Notes under the pieces: model-generated | Database searches by the model: none | Told to the model about the DNA's origin: nothing | Seen by the model: the letters and a program-made list of their open reading frames with translations, nothing else | In this document: in pieces, positions 47,684-56,925 of the stretch | Layout: each line of letters begins with the position of its first letter | Numbering within the stretch: position 1 is the stretch's first letter | Source of the DNA: Myxococcus hansupus | GTDB lineage: Bacteria > Myxococcota > Myxococcia > Myxococcales > Myxococcaceae | Assembly: GCF_000280925.3 (NCBI RefSeq) | Contig: NZ_CP012109.1 | Coordinates: 4,794,501 to 4,858,500 of the forward strand | Reading direction: 5' to 3' | DNA: 64,000 bases | Made by a program: the position numbers and the translations under genes

Positions 47684-48058
47684 TCACGGCTCGTCGGCCA
47701 TGTCATCGAGTTGGCCTTGTGCAAGCTGCCGGTAGTACGGCACGACTTCTTCGGCCAACACGTCACGCATGAGTTTCCGCGCGGTGTCGTAGTCGCCAGC
47801 ACGCTGGTGTTGCCACATCACATGCAGCGCATCCGTAAGCCTGTTCGAGCCCTCCGAGATGCGGCGCGTCGCCTCTCGCATCAGCGCCAAGGCTCCCTCT
47901 TTCGTGCTCAACGCGGCCTCCGCATCGCGGATGGCGACCTCGTGCGCGGTTCGTAGCAACAGCGCTCGGACGTCATCCGAAAGCACCAGCGGCTCGTCAT
48001 TCGTCAAGACGCGGCGGGACAGCGCGCGGAAGGGATTCCAATCAGGGCGGTCATCCAT
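47684..48058 (-). CDS. DUSAM-like protein
   Basis: A 124-aa soluble helical protein. DW.P.RAL..RVL..DEPL.L.DDVRALL..TA.EVAIRDAEAAL and the following RISEGSNRL...GDYDTARK...EVVPYYR match my memory of the DUSAM domain, a myxobacteria-specific family near lipoprotein toxins. It starts 3 nt after the lipoprotein gene stop, so both form an operon. Role unknown; it may serve as an accessory or immunity factor. Confidence 0.72.
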   Translation of the reverse strand: MDDRPDWNPFRALSRRVLTNDEPLVLSDDVRALLLRTAHEVAIRDAEAALSTKEGALALMREATRRISEGSNRLTDALHVMWQHQRAGDYDTARKLMRDVLAEEVVPYYRQLAQGQLDDMADEP

Positions 48059-48061
48059 CAG

Positions 48062-48493
48062 TCAACGCCCCTTCTTTCGCTTCGGGCCACACATATCCAG
48101 GGGCCAATCCTGCTGCCCTTCGCACATGCGAAGGCAATCGTAACAGGGCCCGGCAAACAGCCCTTCTTTGCAGTCACCGTAGTTCCGAATGCACCGGCGT
48201 TTCCATTCGGGAAGCTCCGCGTTGTGAGTGTCGTCCCAGACGACAGGGACGTCACCCACTGCCTCCACGGCCATCTTGACGCCTGCCATGTGTGAGGCAG
48301 CCTCGCTCGCCGACAGGCCACACGCCTCGGGCATCCCAGGGTTACGCTGGATGCAACACGTCACGGTGTCGGTGCAGGTCGCCAGCGCGTACGTGTCGCG
48401 GCGACTGGATGCGACCGTGGTACTGCTGGTGCAGCCCAACAACGCCATGGCCCAAAGGCACGGCACGCCCAAGCGGGTAAGCTGGTTTCGCAT
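48062..48493 (-). CDS. Cys-rich lipoprotein (SitA/TIGR02269-like tail)
   Basis: A 143-aa lipoprotein (AMALLGC, Cys about 21). It shares with 43633-44040 the CTDTVTCCIQRNP, CGLSASEA and CYDCLRMCEGQQDWPLDMC patterns, and ends in a basic tail (KRKKGR). In myxobacteria, such lipoproteins can be passed between cells by outer-membrane exchange. This one is short and has no recognisable toxic domain between the two Cys-rich parts. It heads an operon with the DUSAM-like gene. Confidence 0.75.
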   Translation of the reverse strand: MRNQLTRLGVPCLWAMALLGCTSSTTVASSRRDTYALATCTDTVTCCIQRNPGMPEACGLSASEAASHMAGVKMAVEAVGDVPVVWDDTHNAELPEWKRRCIRNYGDCKEGLFAGPCYDCLRMCEGQQDWPLDMCGPKRKKGR

Positions 48494-48669
48494 GATGCGC
48501 AGGCTCCACGTTCCGTCTGCGCGAGGTGCCTACCACCCTGCGTGAGCAGCCGTCAGGGGAGATTTGCTCACAGGCGCTTGTTGGGCGCGTTCGCCATGCG
48601 ATTCTGCGCCCCCCTGTCGCATAGCGAGTGTCAGACACTCCAGGTAGGGTAGCTCCTGCTCACGCCACC

Positions 48670-49317
48670 ATGAACCCCGCCGAGAAAGCCGCCCTCTTCC
48701 TCGAGCGCCTCCGGGATGCGCATCCGGACGCGCGCTACGAACTCAACTGGTCCACCCCTTTCGAGCTGCTCGTGGCCACCATCCTGGCCGCGCAGTGCAC
48801 GGATGAACGCGTCAACAAGGTGACCGCGACCGTCTTCCCCAAGTACCCGGGTCCCCAGGCCATCGCGGACGCGGACACCGCAGCGCTGGAGGAGGACCTC
48901 AAGCCCACCGGCTTCTTCAAGCAGAAGACCAAGTCCGTGCAGGCCATGAGCCGCGCGCTGCTGGAGAAATTCGGCGGGGAGGTGCCTCAGCGCATCGACG
49001 AACTGGTCACGCTCCCCGGCGTCGCGAGGAAGACCGCCAACGTCGTTCTCAACACCGCCTTCAACATCCCCTCCGGCATCATCGTCGACACCCACGTCGC
49101 GCGCGTCAGTCAGCGCTTGGGCCTGACGAAGAAGGAGAAACCCGAAGCGATTGAGGACGACCTCATGAAGCTCGTCCCCCAGTCCGACTGGACGTTCTTC
49201 GGCCCCGCGACCGTCCTTCACGGCCGGTACACCTGCACCGCGAAGAAGCCGAAGTGCAACGCGTGCATCGTGAGCAGCATCTGCCCACGCATTGGCGTCG
49301 AGGCCCCAGCGAGCTGA
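48670..49317 (+). CDS. nth: endonuclease III
   Basis: A 215-aa base-excision-repair glycosylase/AP lyase removing oxidised pyrimidines. It shows the helix-hairpin-helix LPGVARKTANVV with the catalytic Lys, the catalytic Asp in IVDTHVARVS, and a C-terminal [4Fe-4S] site C-x6-C-x2-C-x5-C. ATG 48670 is chosen on family length; the frame opens at 48628. Confidence 0.95.
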   Translation: MNPAEKAALFLERLRDAHPDARYELNWSTPFELLVATILAAQCTDERVNKVTATVFPKYPGPQAIADADTAALEEDLKPTGFFKQKTKSVQAMSRALLEKFGGEVPQRIDELVTLPGVARKTANVVLNTAFNIPSGIIVDTHVARVSQRLGLTKKEKPEAIEDDLMKLVPQSDWTFFGPATVLHGRYTCTAKKPKCNACIVSSICPRIGVEAPAS

Positions 49318-49350
49318 CACCCGCCACGTGTGGGGCCCCACCTCGCCGGG

Positions 49351-51246
49351 CTACGCGTGTGTGTGGCCCCACTCCGGCGTCCCACCACGCGCCGCTCCGC
49401 GCGGCGAGCCCTCCACCAGCGACGTGACGCATTCCACGATGTGCTCGGCGTCGATGCCGGCGGCGCTCAGCAACTCCGCGGGCTTTCCAGAGCCGGGCAT
49501 CTTCGTCACGGCCAGGCGAACTACCGTGGGCAGCCGCTCGCGCTCGCCCATGAAGGCCTCCAGCACCGCATCCGTCAGCCCGCCCTCGGCCCAGTGGTCC
49601 TCCACCACCACCAGCCGGCCATGCGTCTCGCGCGCGGCCTTGTGGAGCGTCTTCATGTCCACGGGCTTCACCGAGTAGAGGTCGATGACACGCACCGTGA
49701 GCCCCTCCCGCTTCATCTGTTCATACGCCTTCAGTGCCTCGTGCAACGTGATGCCCGCGGCCACCACGGTCGCCACGTCGTCGCCGGAGTGCCGCAACAC
49801 CTTGCTGCCTCCAATAGGGAACGCCTCCGTGGCGGGGTAAAGCACCGGCGTCTTCTCGCGCGTGGTGCGCAGGTAGGTGATGCCCTGGCACTCCATCACC
49901 TGCGCCAACAGCTTCGCCGTCTGGTTCGCGTCGCTCGGATAGAGCACCGTGCTTCCGCTCACCGCGCGCATCATCGACAGGTCCTCCAATCCCATCTGCG
50001 AAGGACCGTCCTCGCCAATGGACACACCCGCGTGGCTGCCGCACAGGTGAATCGTCGCGTTGGAGACGGCCGCCATGCGAATCTGGTCATACGCGCGCGA
50101 CAGGAAGGCCGCGAAGGTGCTGACGAAGGCCTTCTTTCCCAGCACCGCCATGCCCACCGCGGTGGACACCATGTTCTGCTCCGCGATGAACATCTCGAAA
50201 TAGCGCTTCGGGTGCGCCTTGTGGAACTCGTCCGAATACGTGGAGTTGGACACCTCCGCGTCCAGCGCCACCACGTCCGGACGCGCGTTGCCCAGCGCCA
50301 GGAGCGCGTCGCCATACGCCTTGCGCGTCGCCACCTTCTCCCCGGCTTCGTACGTGGGCAGCGTCAGCGCCGCCGCCGCGTCCTGACGCGCCCCCTTCAC
50401 CGCGTCCGGCTTCGCCACCTGGATGCGGACGTTCCGCTCCCCTCCGAGTTCGCCAATGGCCTCCCGGGCCTTGTCCTCTGGAAGCGGCTTGCCGTGCCAA
50501 CCATCCTTGTTGGCGATGAGCGAGTAGCCACGCCCCTTCTCCGTCTTGCAGACGAGACAGGTCGGCTGGCCCTTCTTCGCCTGTGCCTCTGCGAAGGCGC
50601 GGTCGATGGCGTTCAGGTCATGGCCGTCCAGCGCGATGGCATGCCAACCGAACGCACGGGCTCGGGCCACATAGGCCTCCACGTTCCAGCCCAGCTCCGT
50701 CTCCCGGCTCTGCCCCAGTCGATTCACGTCGATGACCGCGCAGAGGTTGTCCAATTGGTAGTGACTGGCCTTGTCGAACGCCTCCCACACGGAGCCCTCG
50801 GCGGTCTCGCTGTCGCCCATCAGCACGTAGGTGCGGAAGGGCAGCCCGTCCATGCGCGCGGTGAGCGCCATGCCCACGCCGATGGCCAGGCCCTGCCCCA
50901 ATGAGCCCGTCGCCACATCCACGAGCGGCAACACGTGCGGATTCGGGTGTCCCTCCAACCGGCTTCCCAACTTGCGGAGGGAGAGCAATTCCCGGTCATC
51001 GATGGCGCCAGCCGCCTTGAAGGCGGAGTAGAGGACCGGGCAGGCGTGTCCCTTGGAGAGCACGAAGCGGTCGTTGTTCCGCGCATGCGGCCGTTGGAAG
51101 TCGAAGCGCAGGTACTTCTCGAAGAGCACGGCGACGATGTCCGCCGCGGACATGGACGAGCTGGGGTGGCCCGAGCCCGCCGCCGTCGTGCAACGGATGC
51201 TGTCGATGCGCAGTTGCGCCGCGAGGTCCGCCAAGGTCGCCGTCAT
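49351..51246 (-). CDS. tkt: transketolase (animal-type length)
   Basis: A 631-aa pentose phosphate enzyme moving two-carbon units with thiamine diphosphate. The beginning IRCTTAAGSGHPSSSMSAADI and the cofactor motif GDSETAEGSVWEAFDKASHYQLDN are clear; the pyrimidine-binding domain (EMFIAEQNMVSTAVGMA) and C-terminal domain follow. Length and motif spelling are closer to the roughly 620-aa animal-type branch than to E. coli TktA. Divergent from transaldolase across about 205 bp, so both may be controlled together. Confidence 0.95.
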   Translation of the reverse strand: MTATLADLAAQLRIDSIRCTTAAGSGHPSSSMSAADIVAVLFEKYLRFDFQRPHARNNDRFVLSKGHACPVLYSAFKAAGAIDDRELLSLRKLGSRLEGHPNPHVLPLVDVATGSLGQGLAIGVGMALTARMDGLPFRTYVLMGDSETAEGSVWEAFDKASHYQLDNLCAVIDVNRLGQSRETELGWNVEAYVARARAFGWHAIALDGHDLNAIDRAFAEAQAKKGQPTCLVCKTEKGRGYSLIANKDGWHGKPLPEDKAREAIGELGGERNVRIQVAKPDAVKGARQDAAAALTLPTYEAGEKVATRKAYGDALLALGNARPDVVALDAEVSNSTYSDEFHKAHPKRYFEMFIAEQNMVSTAVGMAVLGKKAFVSTFAAFLSRAYDQIRMAAVSNATIHLCGSHAGVSIGEDGPSQMGLEDLSMMRAVSGSTVLYPSDANQTAKLLAQVMECQGITYLRTTREKTPVLYPATEAFPIGGSKVLRHSGDDVATVVAAGITLHEALKAYEQMKREGLTVRVIDLYSVKPVDMKTLHKAARETHGRLVVVEDHWAEGGLTDAVLEAFMGERERLPTVVRLAVTKMPGSGKPAELLSAAGIDAEHIVECVTSLVEGSPRGAARGGTPEWGHTHA

Positions 51247-51451
51247 CGTGTCGCTCTCCGAGGTCTCTGGGACAGGAATGCCCTGGGTACGGTGTTGACG
51301 GCGCCCGCAGAGGAGAAGCGGTCCAACTCGCTGGCCCTGCGCCCGGGCGGAAACCGCGAGGGCCCGCCCGCTCGGCCGGGCGCGAGCGGCGGAGCGTGGA
51401 CACTGTTAGGGAACGCCATTCGGGTGCCTCGCGCCCTCGCCGGGAGAATCC

Positions 51452-52576
51452 ATGAATCCGCTGCGAAAGCTCGCTGAGTTCGGCCAATCCATCTGGGTGG
51501 ACAACCTCCAGCGCAGCTACATCACGAAGGGCACGCTGAAGAAGTTCATCGAAGAGGATGGACTCACGGGCCTGACCTCCAACCCGACCATCTTCCAGAA
51601 GGCGGTGTCTGGCAGCGACGACTACCAGGACCTCTTCGACGCGGCGAAGGGTCGGGGCCTCTCCGGCAATGACTTGTACGAGCAACTGGCGGTGCGCGAC
51701 GTCCAAGGCGCGGCGGACCTCCTTCGCGGGGTGTACGACGCGACGAAGGGACAGGACGGCTATGCATCGCTGGAGGTGTCCCCTCGGCTGGCGCTCGACA
51801 CGAAGGCCACGCAGGAGGAGGCACGGCGGCTGTGGAAGACGCTCGACAGGCCCAACGTGATGATCAAGGTCCCGGGCACGGAGGCCGGCGTCCCGGCGTT
51901 CGAACAGCTCACCGCCGAGGGCATCAACGTCAACGTGACGCTGCTCTTCAGCCAAGCGCGCTACAAGCAGATCGCTGAGGCCTATGTGGCCGGACTGGAG
52001 AAGCTGGCCGCGTCCGGAGGAGATGTGAGCCGCGTCGCCAGCGTGGCGTCATTCTTTGTCAGCCGCATCGACGCCTTGGTGGACAAGGAGATTGAGAAGA
52101 AGCTGAAGGCAGGCGCCACGCCCGACCAGAAAAAGGCGCTGGAGGACCTGAGCGGCAAAGTCGCCATCGCCAACGCGAAGCTGGCGTACCGAACGTACAA
52201 GGAGGTCTTCAGTGGCGCGCGATGGAAGGCGCTCGAGGCGAAGGGCGCGAAGGTGCAGCGCGTCCTCTGGGCGAGCACCAGCACCAAGAGCCCGAAGTTG
52301 AGGGATGTGCTCTACGTGGAGGAGCTCATCGGCCGCGACACGGTGAACACCCTGCCCCCCGCGACCATCGATGCCTTCCGAGACCATGGCAAGGTGCGGG
52401 CGAGCCTGGAAGAGGACCTCCCCGGCGCGGAGGCGACCATGCGCCAGTTGGAGACGGCCGGCATCTCCATGAAGAGCGTCACCGAAGAGCTGGCGCGGGA
52501 TGGCGTCCGCCTGTTCGAGGAGTCCTTCGACCAGCTACTCGCCGCGGTGGGTGAGAAGCTGAAGAAGACCTCATAG
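51452..52576 (+). CDS. tal: transaldolase
   Basis: A 374-aa enzyme transferring dihydroxyacetone units. It begins NPLRKLAEFGQSIWVDNLQRSYI and contains TSNPTIFQKAVS, IKVPGTEAGVPA and RVLWASTSTKSP with the probable Schiff-base Lys, as in the longer bacterial transaldolase class. GGGAGA precedes the ATG. Paired with the divergent transketolase gene. Confidence 0.95.
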   Translation: MNPLRKLAEFGQSIWVDNLQRSYITKGTLKKFIEEDGLTGLTSNPTIFQKAVSGSDDYQDLFDAAKGRGLSGNDLYEQLAVRDVQGAADLLRGVYDATKGQDGYASLEVSPRLALDTKATQEEARRLWKTLDRPNVMIKVPGTEAGVPAFEQLTAEGINVNVTLLFSQARYKQIAEAYVAGLEKLAASGGDVSRVASVASFFVSRIDALVDKEIEKKLKAGATPDQKKALEDLSGKVAIANAKLAYRTYKEVFSGARWKALEAKGAKVQRVLWASTSTKSPKLRDVLYVEELIGRDTVNTLPPATIDAFRDHGKVRASLEEDLPGAEATMRQLETAGISMKSVTEELARDGVRLFEESFDQLLAAVGEKLKKTS

Positions 52577-52602
52577 CGAAGGGCGCCTCGCTCCCCCTTG
52601 GG

Positions 52603-53181
52603 TCAGGGCACCAGCTGTTTCACGAGCGTCGCGAGCGCGGTGTCCGAGTCCTCCAACCACTGGATGCATTCCTCGGGGTCCACGGAAATGCCCCGTCCTA
52701 CATGCGGGACGAAGACCGCGGGCACATAGGCGAGGAGGTAACTTCGTATCATCGGGCCGGTCGGCGTCTCGTGAAGGTCGTCGAAGTACCCAACCCACGT
52801 GTCCCACGGTGGCGTGTTGTGAACGTCGAAGTAACCGCCAGTCTGGGCCTCCGCTCCGCCATCCGCGGCCTCTTCGTCGGGGAAGAAGACGAGGAGGCGG
52901 CCCGGCAGAGTCCCCCACTCTATGGCGGGGACCTCAAGCCTTGAGCCCTTCAACGTCTTGTAGCGGACGCCTTGGGTCGCCCACACGAGGTTGGCCGGGC
53001 TGAGCCCAAGTCGACCCCATGCCTCGATATCCACTGGGTCAGGAAGCCCGCGCAGGCTCTCGCGAGGGGCTTGGTCGCGGGCCCGTGCCTCACACCAGGC
53101 GACCGTCTGCGCGAGTTCCGTGCGCAGTCGTTCGAGTGACGAGGTACAGTCGGGCTTGGACGAGATGAGCCGAGGAGACAT
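52603..53181 (-). CDS. hypothetical protein
   Basis: A 192-aa acidic soluble protein. Not recognised. It shows aromatic-rich strands (TGGYFDVHNTPPWDTWVGYF) and an acidic C-terminal stretch with VDPEECIQWLED. Such proteins in myxobacteria often lie near toxin/immunity genes, but nothing here proves that. Convergent with transaldolase (26 nt apart). Confidence 0.65.
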   Translation of the reverse strand: MSPRLISSKPDCTSSLERLRTELAQTVAWCEARARDQAPRESLRGLPDPVDIEAWGRLGLSPANLVWATQGVRYKTLKGSRLEVPAIEWGTLPGRLLVFFPDEEAADGGAEAQTGGYFDVHNTPPWDTWVGYFDDLHETPTGPMIRSYLLAYVPAVFVPHVGRGISVDPEECIQWLEDSDTALATLVKQLVP

Positions 53182-53364
53182 GGCGAGAGCATGCCTTCGC
53201 GGACGTCCGCATCCAAGCGTTGGCAGGAGACCGAGCCCAAAGCACAGACGCGGCGAAGTCCAATTCGCGCGTGCGAGGTTGGGATTGGCGTGTCCGCTCC
53301 CGGGAGAACGGCGCGGACTGTCCGATCCTGGGACGCCAAAACATAATCATTCCCAATATGACGC

Positions 53365-54735
53365 ATGGCAATCGGAACACGGCTGTGGCGTTTTCCCGTC
53401 ACCATGGTCCCTGCCTCCGATTCCGCGGTTCAAGCGGCGCCCGCCGAAGCCCGTCCGGTGGATGCCAGTGAGCGATTGGAACTCCTCGATGCTTTGCGCG
53501 GCTTCGCGCTGCTCGGGGTCTTCGTCTCCAATGTAATGATGTGGTTCAGCGGACGGGTGTTCCGCCCTCCCGAAGTAGCCGAGGCCGCGGACAAAGCGGC
53601 CCCGCTGCTGGATTCCATCACCCAGTACGCCTACGAGATTCTCGTCTCCGGGAAATTCATCACCCTGTTCGCCTTCCTCTTCGGCCTGGGCTTCGCGGTG
53701 CAGCTCGGCCGCGCGGAGGCGCGGGGCGCGTCCATCGCCCCCCTCTACGCCCGGCGGCTCGTCGTGCTGTTCGGCATCGGGCTGATGCACCTGTTCCTGC
53801 TCTGGTATGGCGACATCCTTGCCTCCTATGCCGTCATGGGCTTTGGCCTGTTGCTGCTGAGGCGGCGCTCCGCTCGGACGTTGCTCATTGTCGCGGCGGC
53901 GCTTTGCTTCGTCTGGCCCATCATCCAGATCGTCATCATCCGCCTGCCTCGAATCCTGGCGGACACCCCCGAGGCGGGAGCCGCCATCATGAAGGCGGCG
54001 CGTGAACGCAGCCTGGCGAATCAGGCGGAGCTCCTGGCGGTCATCACCCAGGGGAGCTGGCTGAACGTGGTGATTCAGAACGCGCGCTACTACATCGCCG
54101 ACTTCCTGCCGATGATCGCCGTCTCCAGCCTGTCCACCCTGGGCCGGTTCGTGCTCGGGCTCTGGGCCGGTCAGCAACGCATCTTCCACGACGTGTCCCG
54201 CCATCTGCGACTCTTCCGCCGCATGCTGGGCTGGGGGCTCGTGGCGGGCGTGGTGGGCAGCAGCGCGGGATTGACGGTCCACCTGCTCATGCGCTTCAAG
54301 GTCTACACGCCGGAGACGCTGCCGCTGTGGATTCCCTACGTGTTGGCTCCGCTGCGCAACCTGGCGCAGATAGGGTTCGCCGCCGCCTATGTGGCGTGCA
54401 TCACCCTGCTCTTCCAGCGCACGGTCTGGCAGCGGGTGCTGAGCGTCCTCGCCCCCGCGGGCCGCATGGCGCTGACGAACTACCTGTCCCAAACGGTCAT
54501 CAGCCTGCTCGTCTTCTACGGCTTCGGCTTGGGTCAGGTGAGCAAGCACGGCCCCTTCGCGTGCGTGGTCTTCTGCCTGAGCATCTTCTGCGTCCAGGTC
54601 CTGTGGAGCCACCTGTGGCTGGCGCGCTTCCGCTTCGGGCCCGTGGAGTGGGTGTGGCGCTCGCTGACGTACGGGAAGGCGCAGCCTATGCGGCGCTCCT
54701 CGTCGGACAGTCCCCCCTCGCCCATGGCGGCGTGA
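53365..54735 (+). CDS. DUF418-family membrane protein
   Basis: A 456-aa polytopic protein with about ten helices. The start of the domain is typical (RLELLDALRGFALLGVFVSN), as is the C-terminal GRMALTNYLSQTVI...FGPVEWVWRSLTYG. Such proteins are related to membrane acyltransferases; substrate unknown. The start could instead be at 53404. Basic Ser/Pro tail. Confidence 0.87.
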   Translation: MAIGTRLWRFPVTMVPASDSAVQAAPAEARPVDASERLELLDALRGFALLGVFVSNVMMWFSGRVFRPPEVAEAADKAAPLLDSITQYAYEILVSGKFITLFAFLFGLGFAVQLGRAEARGASIAPLYARRLVVLFGIGLMHLFLLWYGDILASYAVMGFGLLLLRRRSARTLLIVAAALCFVWPIIQIVIIRLPRILADTPEAGAAIMKAARERSLANQAELLAVITQGSWLNVVIQNARYYIADFLPMIAVSSLSTLGRFVLGLWAGQQRIFHDVSRHLRLFRRMLGWGLVAGVVGSSAGLTVHLLMRFKVYTPETLPLWIPYVLAPLRNLAQIGFAAAYVACITLLFQRTVWQRVLSVLAPAGRMALTNYLSQTVISLLVFYGFGLGQVSKHGPFACVVFCLSIFCVQVLWSHLWLARFRFGPVEWVWRSLTYGKAQPMRRSSSDSPPSPMAA

Positions 54736-54898
54736 GGGCATGGGGAGGCCAGCGCGGCGCCAAGTCCTATGAGAAGCGGTACTTCACGGCCCGATTGTCA
54801 GCGACCTTCGTCGCGGTGCACACATCGACCCGGCCCGATGTTCCCCCGATCGCCCCCTGGACTTTCCTCCCGCGCGCGTGGTGAGCATCAAACAGCCC

Positions 54899-56011
54899 AT
54901 GTCGAACCTGGACCTGTTTCCGCCGGCCCCACCCTCGTCCGAGCCGGGCCCGCTGGACCGGCTGTTGAAAGTGTCCCGCCTCTACGTGGAGACGGGTGTC
55001 GAGGAGCACCTGCGAGGCCGGGAGATTCTCGCGCGCTTCCCGGACGCGGAGCGCATCCCCGTGGCGTCGCACCAGGGCATCCCCGGCCTGTTCGGCAACG
55101 AAGGCAACGCGGAGGCGTGGAACCGCATCAAGGGCAGCACGCTGGTGCTGGGCGTGAAGAAGACGATGTCCTTCACGCCCAATGGCCGAAGCTGTGACTT
55201 CATCCCGCCGTCCGCCGCCAACGGCTGCGTCATGAGCTGCGCCTACTGCTACGTGCCCCGCCACAAGGGCTTCGCCAACCCCGTCACCGTCTTCGTCAAC
55301 ATCGACCGCATCCTGGCGTCCATCCGCCGCCACGCGCGACGGCTGGGGCCCAAGACGGAGCCCAACAGCGTGGACCCGCGCTACTGGGCCTATGACATCG
55401 GCTGCAACAGCGACTGCGCCGCGGACGCCGCGCTCAGCGACAACGTGCGCGACCTGGTGCGCCTGTTCACCACGCTGCCCAACGCCATGGGCACCTTCGC
55501 CACCAAGTGGGTGAACCGCGAGCTGCTCACCTACGCCCCCAAGGGCAAGACGCGCATCCGCTTCAGCCTGATGCCCGCCGCCAAGGCGAAGCTGCTCGAC
55601 GTGCGCACCAGCCCCATCGCCGAGCGCCTTGCCGCCATCGACGACTTCGTGGCCGCCGGATACGAGGTCCACCTCAACTTCTCCCCGGTCGTCGTCTACG
55701 AGGGCTGGCAGGAGGAGTACGACGCGCTGTTCCAACAGGTGGACGCGGCCATGGGCCCCGCCGCCAAGGCGCAGCTCGCCGCGGAGGTCATCTTCCTCAC
55801 CCACCACGCGGGCCTCCACGAGGTGAACCTGCGCTGGCACCCCAAGGCCGAGTCCCTGCTCTGGACGCCGGACACCCAGGAGGCCAAGGTGTCCCAGGGC
55901 GGAGGCCACAACGTGCGCTACCGCACCGGCCTCAAGGGCCGGCTGGTGGCCGAATTCCAGGAATTGATGGCCCGCCGCCTGCCCTACTGCCGGGTGCGCT
56001 ACGCGTTTTGA
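54899..56011 (+). CDS. spore photoproduct lyase-family radical SAM protein
   Basis: A 370-aa radical SAM enzyme. CVMSCAYC (C110, C114, C117) binds the [4Fe-4S]-SAM centre; the YVPRHKGFANP that follows is typical of the spore photoproduct lyase family. Cys169 in GCNSDC is placed like the H-donor Cys (C-T-S-D) of the Bacillus enzyme. It may repair UV thymine damage in resting myxospores, though myxobacteria lack the Bacillus small acid-soluble proteins that favour that lesion. ATG 54899 or GTG 54878; neither has a clear ribosome binding site. Confidence 0.88.
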   Translation: MSNLDLFPPAPPSSEPGPLDRLLKVSRLYVETGVEEHLRGREILARFPDAERIPVASHQGIPGLFGNEGNAEAWNRIKGSTLVLGVKKTMSFTPNGRSCDFIPPSAANGCVMSCAYCYVPRHKGFANPVTVFVNIDRILASIRRHARRLGPKTEPNSVDPRYWAYDIGCNSDCAADAALSDNVRDLVRLFTTLPNAMGTFATKWVNRELLTYAPKGKTRIRFSLMPAAKAKLLDVRTSPIAERLAAIDDFVAAGYEVHLNFSPVVVYEGWQEEYDALFQQVDAAMGPAAKAQLAAEVIFLTHHAGLHEVNLRWHPKAESLLWTPDTQEAKVSQGGGHNVRYRTGLKGRLVAEFQELMARRLPYCRVRYAF

Positions 56012-56073
56012 GCCGTCCCCCGTGTCAGGGGTGTGACGGAGTCGGCCCGGGCTGTGGCAGACTCGACCGGACC

Positions 56074-56925
56074 ATGTGGGATTGGGTCCGCCAACTGGCG
56101 GAGTGGTCGCGGGACGATGTTCCGTTCGCCGTGGCGACCGTGACGGTGTGTCAGGGAAGTACCCCCGCCGAGCCCGGCGCGAAGCTGCTCGTGCGCGCGG
56201 ATGGGACGTTCCACGGCACCGTCGGTGGAGGACACCTGGAGCAGCTCGTCCTGGCGGACGCCCGCGCCTGCCTGGAGAAAGGGGAACCCCGTGCGTACCG
56301 GTATCCGCTGGGCTCGAAGCTCGGCCAATGCTGCGGCGGCGTGGTGGATGTCTTCGTGGAGCCCGTGAATCACGGCCCGCGCCTGTACCTCTTCGGTGCC
56401 GGCCACGTGGGCCAGGCCCTGTGCCGCACGCTGGACGGCACCCCTTTTCAGGTCCACCTCGTGGACGAGCGCCCGGAGTGGCTCCAGGGCGAGCGCATCC
56501 CCGCCTCCGTCATCCGCCATGGAGACGGCTGGGACACCTTCGCCTCCCGCGCCGTCTGGGACGCGCGCCGCACGTACGTCGCGGTGATGACGCACCGGCA
56601 CGACGTGGACCAGGACATCATCGCCTTCGCCCTGGAGAAGCCCGCGCGCTACGTGGGCCTCATCGGCAGCAACACGAAGTGGGCCCGCTTCCGGCAGCGG
56701 CTGGAAGCCCGGGGCGCCACCGCGGCCCAGTTGGCCCGCGTGCGCTGTCCCATGGGCCTGGAGATTGGTGGCAAGTCGCCCCAGGAAGTCGCGGTGAGCA
56801 TCGCCGCGGGGCTCCTCCAACTCCACCACCAGGGCGCCAACGCCCCGGGTGCGGACACTGACACTTCCGCCGAGGCACCGGCCTCGGAGACGCCCCGCCT
56901 GCGCGGGGTCTCCTCAGGAGAATGA
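56074..56925 (+). CDS. xdhC: xanthine dehydrogenase accessory protein XdhC
   Basis: A 283-aa chaperone that inserts sulfurated molybdenum cofactor into xanthine dehydrogenase. N-terminal XdhC domain with CQGSTPAEPGAKLLV and GTVGGGHLE, then LGQCCGG; the C-terminal Rossmann domain has LYLFGAGHVGQAL and VGLIGSNTKWARF. Overlaps the xanthine dehydrogenase start by 4 nt, which fits its role. An additional Ser/Ala/Pro-rich tail is present. Confidence 0.93.
   Translation: MWDWVRQLAEWSRDDVPFAVATVTVCQGSTPAEPGAKLLVRADGTFHGTVGGGHLEQLVLADARACLEKGEPRAYRYPLGSKLGQCCGGVVDVFVEPVNHGPRLYLFGAGHVGQALCRTLDGTPFQVHLVDERPEWLQGERIPASVIRHGDGWDTFASRAVWDARRTYVAVMTHRHDVDQDIIAFALEKPARYVGLIGSNTKWARFRQRLEARGATAAQLARVRCPMGLEIGGKSPQEVAVSIAAGLLQLHHQGANAPGADTDTSAEAPASETPRLRGVSSGE

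Noticed and set aside
54767..55909. 380-codon - strand ORF opposite the spore photoproduct lyase homologue
   Set aside because: The + strand frame holds the radical SAM cysteines and family motifs; the reverse frame is a Val/Gly/Arg-rich shadow.
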